Below, piece by piece: positions 8,755 to 17,210 of a stretch of 43,383 nucleotides of DNA. Origin of the DNA: an uncultured Alistipes sp. (GTDB lineage: Bacteria; Bacteroidota; Bacteroidia; Bacteroidales; Rikenellaceae); assembly GCA_900550375.1 (NCBI GenBank), contig URRP01000020.1, positions 1 to 43,383 of the forward strand. Direction: 5' to 3'. The notes beneath the pieces are model-generated. The model was not told the DNA's origin and ran no database searches. It worked only from the letters and a program-made list of their open reading frames with translations. Within the stretch, counting starts at the first letter, position 1. Every line of letters begins with the position of its first letter. The translations under genes were made by a program, and so were the position numbers.

Positions 8755-8785
8755 CAAAGTTAAAAATTAAATTCTAAATTGCCAA
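8755..8785 (-). promoter_or_regulatory. Strong Bacteroidetes promoter for the structured RNA
   Basis: On the minus strand TTG (8785-8783) is followed after exactly 20 bases by TAACTTTG (8762-8755), matching both halves of the Bacteroidetes housekeeping promoter. It points into the structured RNA and predicts a 5' end near 8749. Confidence 0.65.
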
Positions 8786-9099
8786 CGATCCGACCGTTCT
8801 TTTTATTTGTGACTCAAACTTTAACGTTTCGAGCCGTACCGTCGTACGACTGTGCAGACGGATGCCCATACGCGATGCCGAGTCTGTAAAGACTCCCCTT
8901 TTTCGCATCGAGATTTTCCGTCCGATACGCTGTCGAGGCCGCATACGGGATTCGTCGTTCCGGCCTTGCCGATAGAATCGTGCAAGATTCGGGCCGGTTT
9001 ACTCGGAACGGACGGTCTCGTCCCTTCGCGGGGCGTGCTTGCGGAATACGTGCGGCGCGCGGTATTCCGGCCGATTCCTGTTCGGGGTGCATCCACCTT
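8786..9099. other. Intergenic stretch without a recognisable gene
   Basis: Open frames on both strands here give arginine- and proline-rich translations with no family resemblance, no TAnnTTTG element in front and no ribosome binding site. Nothing further could be supported. Confidence 0.5.
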
Positions 9100-9135
9100 A
9101 AATAAAGAAAAGGGAGGCCGGTTTCCCGACCTCCC
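9100..9135 (-). terminator. Rho-independent terminator of the LruC lipoprotein gene
   Basis: On the minus strand GGGAGG and CCTCCC arms (9135-9112) enclose a short inner CGG/CCG pair and loop, followed by TTTTCTTTATTT. It lies 45 bases after the lipoprotein stop codon. Confidence 0.75.
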
Positions 9136-9179
9136 GCTTGTCTAACGATGATTGTCCAATGCAGTACCTTTCGCACCCG

Positions 9180-11231
9180 CTATTTCACGGGCTTCAGGTA
9201 CCAGTCTTTGTATTTTTCGCCTTTGCTCATCACCCAATCGGTGAAATTGGGATAGAAATCGTCGATTTTGACCATCTCATCAGGAATACGATAATCGGTG
9301 ACCGGCAGGTCGATGGCGAAAGGATGCAGATCGGAAGTCACGTAGTACGACGGACCGACGGGTTTCCCGTTCTTGTCCGTTGGACTCTTGTCGTCATTGC
9401 GGCCGAACGGATAGGGATCGGCCAGCGACGTGGGCGCATAATCGGTCAGATGGATTTCCTTGCGGACGGCGCCGCGCACGAACCCTTTGTCGCTCACGCA
9501 GATAAACGGATTGTAGAGCGACTTTTGCGTTACTTTGTTCAGTGAAACGTCTCCGTTCAACGTTATATCGACGGTAATCGGTCCCCGCTCGACGGCTTGC
9601 CGGATGTCGTCGAAGAGCATGATTACCGCCTTGCTTTGTTGCAGCTCGAGTCCGTTGATCGTCTCGGCCGATGAGGAGCCGTTGTCGATCTGCACGCTCT
9701 TGACCGCTGTAGCAGGAAGGTCGAGCTGGTAGCCGAAAGCGCTCTTGACCTTACCGCCCGCGTAGAGCGGAGTGAAAACGTCTTCGATAGCGACGATCCG
9801 GTTCTCTTTGTCGGTGGTGAAGGTCGTGCTGTAAGCGACCACCACGTCATTCATGTCGTAGTCGCCCTGACTGGGCCACAAGTCCTCGAACGCCAGCGTT
9901 CCTACGATCGGATCGCCCGTAATGTCGGGATATTTCTCGTCGTCGGGATCGGTCGCGGGCCCCTCGGAGTTGGAAATTGCGTCCTCGACATCGGCATCTA
10001 CATAGCAGAGTACGTCCTTGAAATCGCCGGAATTGCTTTCGCTGTCTTCAAAACCCAGTACCGTCTGGCCGCTGACCTTGTCGTACAGGCTGACCAGATA
10101 ACGGTCTCCGCCTTTGTTGAACTCGTTGTTCGAGTAGCGGATCGGATTTTTAGAACCGCTGATATTCAGCTCGCCCTTGCCGTTGGTCACTTCGAATCCG
10201 TCGGGTAACATGAACCAGCCGACAGTCGTTCCTTTGGGAAATATTTCGGAGGCTTTTCCGTTCTTGAAATATTTCATCTTCAGATAGATGCCGGCGTACA
10301 TCGGCGCGTTGTAAAAACCGTCCGTGCCCCAGATGACGTCTCCGCTGCCATAGTAGTCGCAAACGGAACAGTTGGGAAATGCAATGTACTTGGGCAGCGC
10401 ATCGAACTCGGCCTCCGTTTTCGGAGGATTCTGCGTGTCGTAATAATAATAGCCGACGGCATTGCGCCATTGGCCCATATCGGCGAGGAATACGAGCGAG
10501 AGACCCGTATCCTTCGTAACGTCGGTGTTGACCTCTTTCGTAGGTTTGGCATATTGTACATTGTGCGCCCCGGGCATCAGTACGTTATTGATACGGTTCA
10601 GCAGTCCGTCCGGCACATCGACCGTGTAGGGCATCATGAAATCGCCGTGGCGTTCCCCGACGATGTAATAGGGGAGTCCGCTGTTGTCCCAAGTTCCGAG
10701 AACCTGAATGTTGTAGGGATTCTCTGTCGAATAGGCCCGGGTCGATTCCGACCTCGCTGCAACCGTTTTGCTGTCTTTGCTTTCTCTGAGTTGTGTGCGG
10801 AACGTATTCATGTCGAATGAAATGCCGTTCGACGTCACCTCTGCTTCCATGCAGGCTGGCAGACCGTAGGATTCGCTGTACAGCCAGATCTTGTCCGTAG
10901 CGATCGGCAGGTTGATTACGCCGGAATATTTGCACTCCTTGTCCGTGTAGGCCTTGAGCAGCGCCTTGCATTCTTTTTTCTTGTAGATCTTCTCACCTTC
11001 GACGGTCACGGGATTCTCCGTATAGACCTCGAAGAGGGCTTTGTTGCCTTTGATGGAGTAATCCACGTTCAGAGGCGTGTTGATTGTGGTGGCATAATCG
11101 AATCGACTGCCGTCTTGACCGTCGGTTCCGGCATCGGAGGCAACCCCCGGATTTTTGACGCATCCTGTCGATACTGCCGCACATAGTGCAATGCCGGAGA
11201 GCAGCAGACACAGATTTTTCAGCTTCTTCAT
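9180..11231 (-). CDS. LruC-domain surface lipoprotein
   Basis: Large exported lipoprotein of 683 residues. The signal peptide ends in the lipobox VSTGC with the lipidated cysteine at residue 24. The C-terminal 230 residues hold the LruC/DUF4842-type domain, recognised by GTLAFEDLWPSQGDYDMNDV and the following paired beta-strands. A central region (about 330-440) contains VGWFMLPDGFEV and LGFEDSESNSGDFKDV, typical of the DUF4114 module that often precedes it. Acidic DxDxxD-like stretches suggest calcium binding. LruC proteins are widespread in Bacteroidetes and their role is not established; a cell-surface or outer-membrane-vesicle location is likely. It stands alone between a strong terminator and a divergent AraC gene, which may regulate it. 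Start: MKKLKN at 11231, the only one that gives a signal peptide. Confidence 0.85.
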   Translation of the reverse strand: MKKLKNLCLLLSGIALCAAVSTGCVKNPGVASDAGTDGQDGSRFDYATTINTPLNVDYSIKGNKALFEVYTENPVTVEGEKIYKKKECKALLKAYTDKECKYSGVINLPIATDKIWLYSESYGLPACMEAEVTSNGISFDMNTFRTQLRESKDSKTVAARSESTRAYSTENPYNIQVLGTWDNSGLPYYIVGERHGDFMMPYTVDVPDGLLNRINNVLMPGAHNVQYAKPTKEVNTDVTKDTGLSLVFLADMGQWRNAVGYYYYDTQNPPKTEAEFDALPKYIAFPNCSVCDYYGSGDVIWGTDGFYNAPMYAGIYLKMKYFKNGKASEIFPKGTTVGWFMLPDGFEVTNGKGELNISGSKNPIRYSNNEFNKGGDRYLVSLYDKVSGQTVLGFEDSESNSGDFKDVLCYVDADVEDAISNSEGPATDPDDEKYPDITGDPIVGTLAFEDLWPSQGDYDMNDVVVAYSTTFTTDKENRIVAIEDVFTPLYAGGKVKSAFGYQLDLPATAVKSVQIDNGSSSAETINGLELQQSKAVIMLFDDIRQAVERGPITVDITLNGDVSLNKVTQKSLYNPFICVSDKGFVRGAVRKEIHLTDYAPTSLADPYPFGRNDDKSPTDKNGKPVGPSYYVTSDLHPFAIDLPVTDYRIPDEMVKIDDFYPNFTDWVMSKGEKYKDWYLKPVK

Positions 11232-11310
11232 TATCTAATAAGTGTGGAACAATGTGTTATACTATGTTATATTTATCGAACGCTTCCGATCCGTCGAAAG
11301 GAAGGCTGTG

Positions 11311-11318
11311 CAAAAGTA
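11311..11318 (-). promoter_or_regulatory. -7 promoter element for the LruC lipoprotein gene
   Basis: Minus strand TACTTTTG, an exact TAnnTTTG match, about 80 bases before the ATG. It leaves a leader of about 70 bases rich in A and T. No matching TTG is present upstream. Confidence 0.5.
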
Positions 11319-11426
11319 GACGATATAATCGGGGTATGTATGATTTCAGGAATTCTGGCACGCGATTGGTGAAAATAATGGTGTTTTTCGCACGATTTCC
11401 CGACGGTTTATCCGGGAAGAAATAAG

Positions 11427-11434
11427 TAATTTTG
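11427..11434 (+). promoter_or_regulatory. -7 promoter element for the second AraC gene
   Basis: TAATTTTG matches TAnnTTTG and lies only 15 bases before the ATG at 11450, giving a leader of about 10 bases. It overlaps the TTG at 11432 that would start a longer reading frame. Confidence 0.5.
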
Positions 11435-11449
11435 TCCCGTCAGCCACAC

Positions 11450-12304
11450 ATGAGAATAGACGATAAAACTTTTAAACCGGTCAAAGAAGGTGAATTCGGC
11501 ATTTTTACGGAAATCTCCGATCTCCCGATATTCGAATACCCCTCCTACCTCAAGGAGGGGATAGGGGCCGTCTGCATGTCGGGTTCGGCGTCGATACAGG
11601 TGTTCGATACGAAGTTCCGCATCCTGCCCGAAATGATCGTCACGCTGTTTCCTTGGCAGCTCGTATCCATCAAGGAGGTCAGCGAGGATTTCCGGCTGAT
11701 CTTTTTCAGGGTTTCCGAAGAGATGTTTACCGACAGCCTCAGCTCGTTGTGGCGGCTCACGCCGGGCTTCTTCTTCTATATGCGCAAGCACATCACTTCG
11801 GAGCCGGTGAAAGACGACATACGGCGGTTTCTGAGTTTTTGCAGCTTATTGGCGCATCGGGAGTGTGCCCCTGCGAACTGCCGGCGGGAGTCTATCATGC
11901 AGTTGCTGCGGGTGTATTATTGGGACGTTTACGCCATGTACGTCAACGATCCGCTTGCCGAGAATACCAAATATACCCGTAAGGAGGAGCTGGCTTTCCG
12001 TTTCATGCGTCTCATCATCGAGGAACGGCCTCCGAACTTGGAGGTGGCGTATTACGCTGAAAAGCTGGGTGTTTCCGCGAAATACCTCACCAATCTGGTG
12101 AAAAGCATCAGCGGCCAGTCGGCCCGCGAATGGATTGTTTATTACACGATCGTCGAAATCAAGGCGCTGCTGCGGGAGTCGACATTGGATTTGAAGACGA
12201 TCGTTTCGCGCGTCAATTTCCCGGACCAGTCGTCGCTCAGCCGCTTCTTCCGGCATTATACGGGCATGTCTCCGTCGCAGTACCGTAAGAATATTCATTT
12301 CTGA
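11450..12304 (+). CDS. AraC-family transcriptional regulator
   Basis: DNA-binding regulator of 284 residues with a cupin-like N-terminal half (GIGAVCMSGSASIQVF, LPEMIVTLFPWQLVSI) and a C-terminal AraC double helix-turn-helix (YYAEKLGVSAKYLTNLVKSI, then RVNFPDQSSLSRFFRHYTGM). It has the same layout as the AraC protein at 4.1-4.9 kb and is a paralogue at family level. The start at 11450 was chosen because the upstream TTG lies within the promoter. It is divergent from the LruC lipoprotein (218 bases between starts) and precedes two histidine kinases that have their own promoter. Autoregulation and control of the lipoprotein are inferred from position only. Confidence 0.9.
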   Translation: MRIDDKTFKPVKEGEFGIFTEISDLPIFEYPSYLKEGIGAVCMSGSASIQVFDTKFRILPEMIVTLFPWQLVSIKEVSEDFRLIFFRVSEEMFTDSLSSLWRLTPGFFFYMRKHITSEPVKDDIRRFLSFCSLLAHRECAPANCRRESIMQLLRVYYWDVYAMYVNDPLAENTKYTRKEELAFRFMRLIIEERPPNLEVAYYAEKLGVSAKYLTNLVKSISGQSAREWIVYYTIVEIKALLRESTLDLKTIVSRVNFPDQSSLSRFFRHYTGMSPSQYRKNIHF

Positions 12305-12374
12305 CGGCCTCTCCGTTTTTCATCAATTGCGTGCCAGAATTCCCCGAATGAACCCGAAACGGCAGATATCGGTT

Positions 12375-12382
12375 ACATTTGT
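12375..12382 (+). promoter_or_regulatory. -7 promoter element for the histidine kinase pair
   Basis: TACATTTG matches TAnnTTTG, 64 bases ahead of the kinase ATG at 12447. No clear -33 TTG is present. Confidence 0.45.
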
Positions 12383-12446
12383 CAAGACGGAGATCCGTTT
12401 GGCGCATTTATTCCGCCGCTTATGAATGTAGATCGAAACGTTCACT

Positions 12447-13982
12447 ATGCACACTTCTTCAAAATTACCAAATCCGAATGACCGGCAGGACCGTGTTTTG
12501 CAGACAGGCTGCGCCTGCTATGGAAAGGACCGTTTCTCCGACCGCTTCATGGATGCCATGCTGACCGGCGTTATCTTTTTCGACGAGGACGGGGTGATTC
12601 TTCGTGCCAACGCCTTGGCGCGCGATGATCTCCGTATGACCGAGGATTCCATCGGATGCAGATTTTCCGATCTTTTTTCCGTAATTTGCAACAATAAAAA
12701 TATCCTGTACGCGCTTTTCGCACGCTTGGACGTCTCCGAAACGCCGCAGATTCAATTGCCGCCATCCTCTGTCCTGCGCTGCAACGACAAGAAAGTGCAG
12801 TTCTTCGTCCGGGGATCCATTTCTCGGCTGGAGTGCGGGCACTACCTGCTTTCGTTCCGCAATATCATGGATGAGATTACCCGTGAACAGATTCTCAGCT
12901 TGGTGCTGGCGCGTACCAAAATCTTTCCGTGGTTCTACGATATGGAACGCAACCGGATGCTTATCGACGCCCACTGGTTCTCCTATCTCGGGATTCCCGA
13001 AGGGGACTGCACGCTGCTGAACGAGGAGTTTTTCGGGCGGGTGCATCCCGATGAACGGGAGATGCTCTCCGTGGCGCTCAGCCAACAGTTGTCGGATCAT
13101 GAGATTCACGATTCGTTTGCGTACCGGCTTTTGCGCGGCGACGGCACATGGGAGTGGTTCTCGGAGCAGTCGATGTACCTCGGCCCGGCCGAAGACGGCT
13201 CGCCCTACCGCGTCGTGGGCGTCTGCCAGAGTATTCAGGATCATAAGACCATCGAGGACAATCTGCGCGCGGCGCGCGACAAAGCGCAGGAGAGCGACCG
13301 GCTCAAGACGGCCTTTCTGGCCAATATGAGCCATGAAATCCGCACGCCGCTCAACGCCATCGTCGGCTTCTCGAATCTGCTGGCCGACGGAGAGGTTTCG
13401 GCCGACAGCGAAGAGGGACGGGAGTATGTGACGCTAATCAGTAAAAACAGCGATTACCTGCTTACGCTCGTATCGGATATTTTAGATCTTTCGCGTATCG
13501 AGACGGGTACGATGGAGTATAGTTTTGCAGAGCAGCCGCTCGGCAAATTCCTTATGGACATATATATAAATAGCAATCATACGATCCCCGAAGGAGTGGA
13601 GTTCAATCTGCTGCTCCCGCCGGACGAGGTGCGGATCGAGACCGATGCCCTGCGGCTGCGGCAGGTGATCAACCATCTGCTCAACAATGCGGTGAAATTC
13701 ACTTCGGCAGGGCATATCGATATGGGGTATACACCTTCGGTCGACGGCGAGAGCGTGCGGCTGTTCGTCATCGATACCGGTCGGGGAATTTCGGAGGATC
13801 AATCGGAGAAAATCTTCGAGCGCTTCTACAAAAGCGACACCTTTACGCAGGGTGCCGGATTGGGGCTTTCGGTCTGCAAGACGCTTGTCGAGAGTCTCGG
13901 CGGTTCGATCTCCGTGGTTTCGCGCCCGAAAGAGGGCGCCTGCTTCTCACTGTCTCTTCCGATCCGACGGAAGCGCGTTTAA
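12447..13982 (+). CDS. Soluble PAS-domain sensor histidine kinase
   Basis: Two-component kinase of 511 residues with no transmembrane segment, so it should sense a cytoplasmic signal. Order: a degenerate PAS region (about 30-130), a second PAS with PAC ending (about 150-265; GDGTWEWFSEQS), a short coiled linker, a HisKA domain with phospho-acceptor H296 in MSHEIRTPLNAIVGFS, and an HATPase domain with N-box NHLLNNAVKFT (N413/N414), DTGRGIS, FERFYK and GAGLGLS boxes. All catalytic boxes are intact. It has no receiver domain and no response regulator next to it, so phosphate transfer to the receiver of the next protein is the simplest proposal. The neighbouring hybrid kinase starts 23 bases downstream and shares the same H-box sequence. 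Confidence 0.92.
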   Translation: MHTSSKLPNPNDRQDRVLQTGCACYGKDRFSDRFMDAMLTGVIFFDEDGVILRANALARDDLRMTEDSIGCRFSDLFSVICNNKNILYALFARLDVSETPQIQLPPSSVLRCNDKKVQFFVRGSISRLECGHYLLSFRNIMDEITREQILSLVLARTKIFPWFYDMERNRMLIDAHWFSYLGIPEGDCTLLNEEFFGRVHPDEREMLSVALSQQLSDHEIHDSFAYRLLRGDGTWEWFSEQSMYLGPAEDGSPYRVVGVCQSIQDHKTIEDNLRAARDKAQESDRLKTAFLANMSHEIRTPLNAIVGFSNLLADGEVSADSEEGREYVTLISKNSDYLLTLVSDILDLSRIETGTMEYSFAEQPLGKFLMDIYINSNHTIPEGVEFNLLLPPDEVRIETDALRLRQVINHLLNNAVKFTSAGHIDMGYTPSVDGESVRLFVIDTGRGISEDQSEKIFERFYKSDTFTQGAGLGLSVCKTLVESLGGSISVVSRPKEGACFSLSLPIRRKRV

Positions 13983-14005
13983 TTTAATCGTCTGTAATTG
14001 TGATT

Positions 14006-16723
14006 ATGAATAGTTTTCCCGCTGATATTTCCGGCTTGTGTAACCGGATACTCGATCTCATTCCCGATATGCTCATCCTGTACGACGGCAACGCTGCGAT
14101 TCTGGATATTCGTCATCCCCTGCCCGAACTGATGGCTTCGGATGAAGCCGGCCGACCGCTGAAGGAGGTTTCGGATGCTCTCGCCGACCGGTTCCGAACC
14201 GTCCGCCGGACAAAACAGCCCGTGCACTTCGTATATCCCCTCAAACGGCAGGACGGGAAAGAGAATTTTTATGAGGTCATTCTCTCCTATTTGGCGAAAG
14301 ACCGTATTCTCGCCGATATCCGCATGATTCCCGATCAGCCCGTAGCGCGCATAGAGTCTCGCGACATGCACTTTTTTTTCAACGAAGTGCTGGACAACAT
14401 CGCCATTCCGATCACGGTCAAAAGTATGGATACGGGACGTTATCTCTTCTGGAGCAAGAAGGCGGAACGGTTCGGCCGCACCTCCGGCGAAATGGTGGGC
14501 AGCACGGAAGAATTTTTCATGCTGCCGGAGCAGGCGCGTGTCGTCGGGGAGATCGAACGGCAGTTGGCGGAAAACAGTCTGAAACTCTATCAAGGCGTGG
14601 AGAAGTATCTCCTCAGCGACGGGTGCGAACATACGTTCGTCGTCACCCGCACGCCGTTTACCTTCGGCGAAGAGCGGCTCTCTCTGAACAGCGCCCTCGA
14701 TATTTCCGAGCTTCAAGAGACCCAAGCATCGCTTATGCATACCAAGGACGAACTGGCCCGCAAGAATATGGTGCTCAATTCGGTGCTGAGTCTGGCCATG
14801 GTCATCCCGTGGGGCTGCGATCTGCTGACTCGGACGTTCTACTGCGACTATGACGCCTATCACCCCGAAAAAGCGAAGGGTCCCGATGAAAAAGGACATT
14901 ATATCATCCCGATGGATCGTTATTTCGCCGGAATTCATCCCGACTTTCGACAGGATTCCATTCGAATGATCGATGAACTGATCAAGGGGAAGCGCGAGGA
15001 GTTCCACGAAACCTATCTGGTACACTGGTTCAATAATCGGGAATGGGAATGGGTGCGGGTTCAGAGCAGCGTTTCGCGGCGCGATTCGCAGGGACGCCCC
15101 GTGCAGTTGATCGGCTCGGCGCAGCGTGTTACCGAACAGAAAGAGACCGAACTGGCGCTGCGGCAGGCGAAGGAGGATATTTCGTTCAAGAACGTCATGC
15201 TCTCTTCCGTACTGAATATCGCTCAGGTCATTCCGTGGAGCGGTGATCTGAAAGCCGGCATTTTCTCCTGCGATTACAGCAAGTATCATCACGAGAGCGC
15301 CGAAGCGCCCGACGCCGACGGCCGTTATACGATTACCATCGACAAATATTTCGAGCAGATTCATCCCGATTACCGGCCCCATGCCTACGATCTGTATGCA
15401 GATCTGGTTGCAGGTGAGATCACCGGATTTCATGAGGTTTATCCCTTTCACTGGCTGAATGACAAGGAGTATGAATGGGTGGAAATATTGAGCAGCATCT
15501 CCAAATACGACGCCGATGGCCGTCCCTCGCAGCTGATCGGTTCCGCCCGAGTGATTACGGAACAGAAACGCATGGAGGAGTCCCTGCGCGTCGCCAAGGA
15601 GCAGGCCGAGCGCAGCAATACGCTCAAAAGCGCTTTTTTGGCCAATATGAGCCACGAGATCCGCACGCCGCTCAATGCCATCGTCGGGTTCTCGGAGTTG
15701 CTGGCCCAGTCGGATGACGAGCAGGAGAAGCTGGAATATCTCGGAATCATTCAGAGCAGCAATGCCATGCTTTTGCAGCTGATCGGAGATATTCTCGATC
15801 TGTCGAAAATCGAGGCCGGAACCCTTGAGTTCAGCTTCGCCGATTACGATCTGAATGCGCTGTTGGACGAGTTCGAACAGACGGCCTGCATGAAAGTGAC
15901 CGACCCGGCCATCGAAGTCGCCTGTATGGAGCGAGCAGCCGGCTGTACGATCCATACCGACCGCAGCCGCTTGCTGCAGGTCTTGTATAATTTTCTGAAC
16001 AACGCCGTCAAATTTACCCGATGCGGACACATCCATTTCGGTTTTCGGGAAAATCCCGACGGCCAGTGGTACTTCTATGTCGAAGACACGGGCTGCGGCA
16101 TCTCCCCCGAGAAGATGGACAGCGTATTCGAACGGTTCGTCAAATTGGACGGAAAAGCTAAGGGAACAGGGCTTGGACTGGCTATCAGCAAGAGCATCGT
16201 CGAACGGTTGGGCGGTGAAATAGGGGTTCATTCTTCGGTCGGGCAAGGTTCGACCTTCTGGTTTCTGCTGCCTGCGGGATGCATCACGACATCGGCTTCC
16301 GAAGCAGTTTCTGCGGCTGCCTCGCAGCCGGTTTGCCAAAGTGCCGTCGAGCGGACGACGATTCTTGTGGCCGAGGACGACCCTGCCAATTACAAACTCT
16401 TCGAAGCGATGCTGCGGAAGCATTATAGGCTGTTGCACGCTTGGAACGGCCGGGAAGCGGTGGATCTGTTTCGGGAACACCGCCCCGGTATGATTCTGAT
16501 GGATATCAAAATGCCGGAGATGGACGGCTATGAGGCTACGGCTGCCATCCGTAAGCTATCGGAGGAGGTTCCCATCGTCGCTGTAACGGCCTTCGCCTAT
16601 CCCGAAGATATGCGCAGGATTCTGTCGGGAGGATTCAACGGCTGCCTGCCGAAGCCGGTGAGTGCCGATAAGTTGAAGAAGAAGATTTCGGAATTGTGCC
16701 GCGGCCGCGAGGATTTGCAGTAG
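14006..16723 (+). CDS. Hybrid histidine kinase with four PAS-like modules and a receiver domain
   Basis: Soluble hybrid kinase of 905 residues. Four PAS-type modules occupy about residues 1-535; the third and fourth (about 246-388 and 389-530) are tandem copies in a 142-codon register, both carrying MVIPW/QVIPW, CDYxxYH, IHPD and a QLIGSA PAC ending. HisKA follows with H550 in MSHEIRTPLNAIVGFS, then HATPase with NNAVKFT, DTGCGIS and GTGLGLA boxes. The C-terminal receiver has the acidic pair EDD, phospho-acceptor D833 in LMDIKMPEMDG, the T of AVTAF and the K of LPKPV. No DNA-binding output is attached. The in-frame ATG two codons upstream (14000) is equally possible. Last gene of the pair; a terminator follows. 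Confidence 0.93.
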   Translation: MNSFPADISGLCNRILDLIPDMLILYDGNAAILDIRHPLPELMASDEAGRPLKEVSDALADRFRTVRRTKQPVHFVYPLKRQDGKENFYEVILSYLAKDRILADIRMIPDQPVARIESRDMHFFFNEVLDNIAIPITVKSMDTGRYLFWSKKAERFGRTSGEMVGSTEEFFMLPEQARVVGEIERQLAENSLKLYQGVEKYLLSDGCEHTFVVTRTPFTFGEERLSLNSALDISELQETQASLMHTKDELARKNMVLNSVLSLAMVIPWGCDLLTRTFYCDYDAYHPEKAKGPDEKGHYIIPMDRYFAGIHPDFRQDSIRMIDELIKGKREEFHETYLVHWFNNREWEWVRVQSSVSRRDSQGRPVQLIGSAQRVTEQKETELALRQAKEDISFKNVMLSSVLNIAQVIPWSGDLKAGIFSCDYSKYHHESAEAPDADGRYTITIDKYFEQIHPDYRPHAYDLYADLVAGEITGFHEVYPFHWLNDKEYEWVEILSSISKYDADGRPSQLIGSARVITEQKRMEESLRVAKEQAERSNTLKSAFLANMSHEIRTPLNAIVGFSELLAQSDDEQEKLEYLGIIQSSNAMLLQLIGDILDLSKIEAGTLEFSFADYDLNALLDEFEQTACMKVTDPAIEVACMERAAGCTIHTDRSRLLQVLYNFLNNAVKFTRCGHIHFGFRENPDGQWYFYVEDTGCGISPEKMDSVFERFVKLDGKAKGTGLGLAISKSIVERLGGEIGVHSSVGQGSTFWFLLPAGCITTSASEAVSAAASQPVCQSAVERTTILVAEDDPANYKLFEAMLRKHYRLLHAWNGREAVDLFREHRPGMILMDIKMPEMDGYEATAAIRKLSEEVPIVAVTAFAYPEDMRRILSGGFNGCLPKPVSADKLKKKISELCRGREDLQ

Positions 16724-16747
16724 CTGCAAGCCTCTTTTTGATAAATG

Positions 16748-16786
16748 AACCGCAACGTCTCCTATTGAGGGGCGCTGCGGTTTTCG
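16748..16786 (+). terminator. Rho-independent terminator after the hybrid kinase
   Basis: AACCGCA and TGCGGTT arms (16748-16754 and 16776-16782) flank a partly paired interior, and the 3' arm runs into TTTTCGTGTTT. Confidence 0.7.
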
Positions 16787-16790
16787 TGTT

Positions 16791-17027
16791 TCATACCGGC
16801 GCGATGCACGAGCCTTCAACCGCCTCCTCTACGTGAGGAGTCGTGTGATGGATCGCCTGTGAGAAGATCTCCCTGTTCGTTCCTATTTTGCCGGTGAGCA
16901 GCAGCGATGCGGCGATTTTGCGCGCCTATTCGACGGCCTGCCGGAGCGCCTCCGACGAACCGATGATCCGATCGAACGAGTGCTCGCCGGATAATTTAGC
17001 CCCGAAACGCGTCAGACGGTGCTTCAT
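16791..17027 (-). pseudogene. Remnant of a sigma-54-dependent (NtrC-family) activator
   Basis: Read on the minus strand from an ATG at 17027, 78 codons contain an unmistakable fragment of the AAA+ sigma-54 interaction domain: FDRIIGSSEALRQAVE, then an in-frame TAG, then ARKIAAS, a few residues missing, and LLLTGKIGTNREIFSQAIHH. In intact relatives the equivalent line reads through to a GESGTGKE Walker A loop; here it has decayed to GKIGTNRE. The rest of the ATPase and the helix-turn-helix are gone. A run of nine C lies just upstream. The remnant fills most of the non-coding gap between the kinase terminator and the TetR promoter. Confidence 0.7.
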
Positions 17028-17144
17028 CTACCCCCCCCCTGAATTTGTAGATGTTTTCGATTTATTTACAATCTGATAGTCAGGTCGATCTCAGCTCTCT
17101 TCGGCAAGAGCGGAAGCGGGAGCCGCATCTTTTTCAAAAAAATA

Positions 17145-17204
17145 TTAACAAAATTGTTGGATATTTCAAATCTCTCCGTATATTTGCATTGACAATATTG
17201 TTAA
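17145..17204 (+). promoter_or_regulatory. TetR promoter with two matching operator palindromes
   Basis: TTG at 17157-17159 is followed after 19 bases by TATATTTG (17179-17186), a complete Bacteroidetes promoter. Two near-identical palindromes flank it: TTAACAAAATTGTTGG (17145-17160), which covers the -33 TTG, and TTGACAATATTGTTAA (17189-17204), which covers the expected start of transcription. Their centres are 44 bases apart, about four helical turns. The arrangement is typical of TetR autoregulation; binding is inferred. Confidence 0.65.
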
Positions 17205-17210
17205 ATATAA

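Noticed and set aside
8539..8757. 72-codon minus-strand frame with a hydrophobic stretch, possible small membrane protein
   Set aside because: It would start with a TTG that is part of the -7 promoter element, its codons are unlike the neighbours', and nearly all its bases take part in the nested pairing of a structured RNA.
8814..9176. Overlapping frames on both strands after the structured RNA promoter
   Set aside because: No promoter, no ribosome binding site, no recognisable motif, and they run through the terminator of the LruC gene.
17031..17039. Run of nine C, possible phase-variable tract
   Set aside because: It lies outside any intact gene, next to the sigma-54 activator remnant, so switching would have no reading frame to act on.
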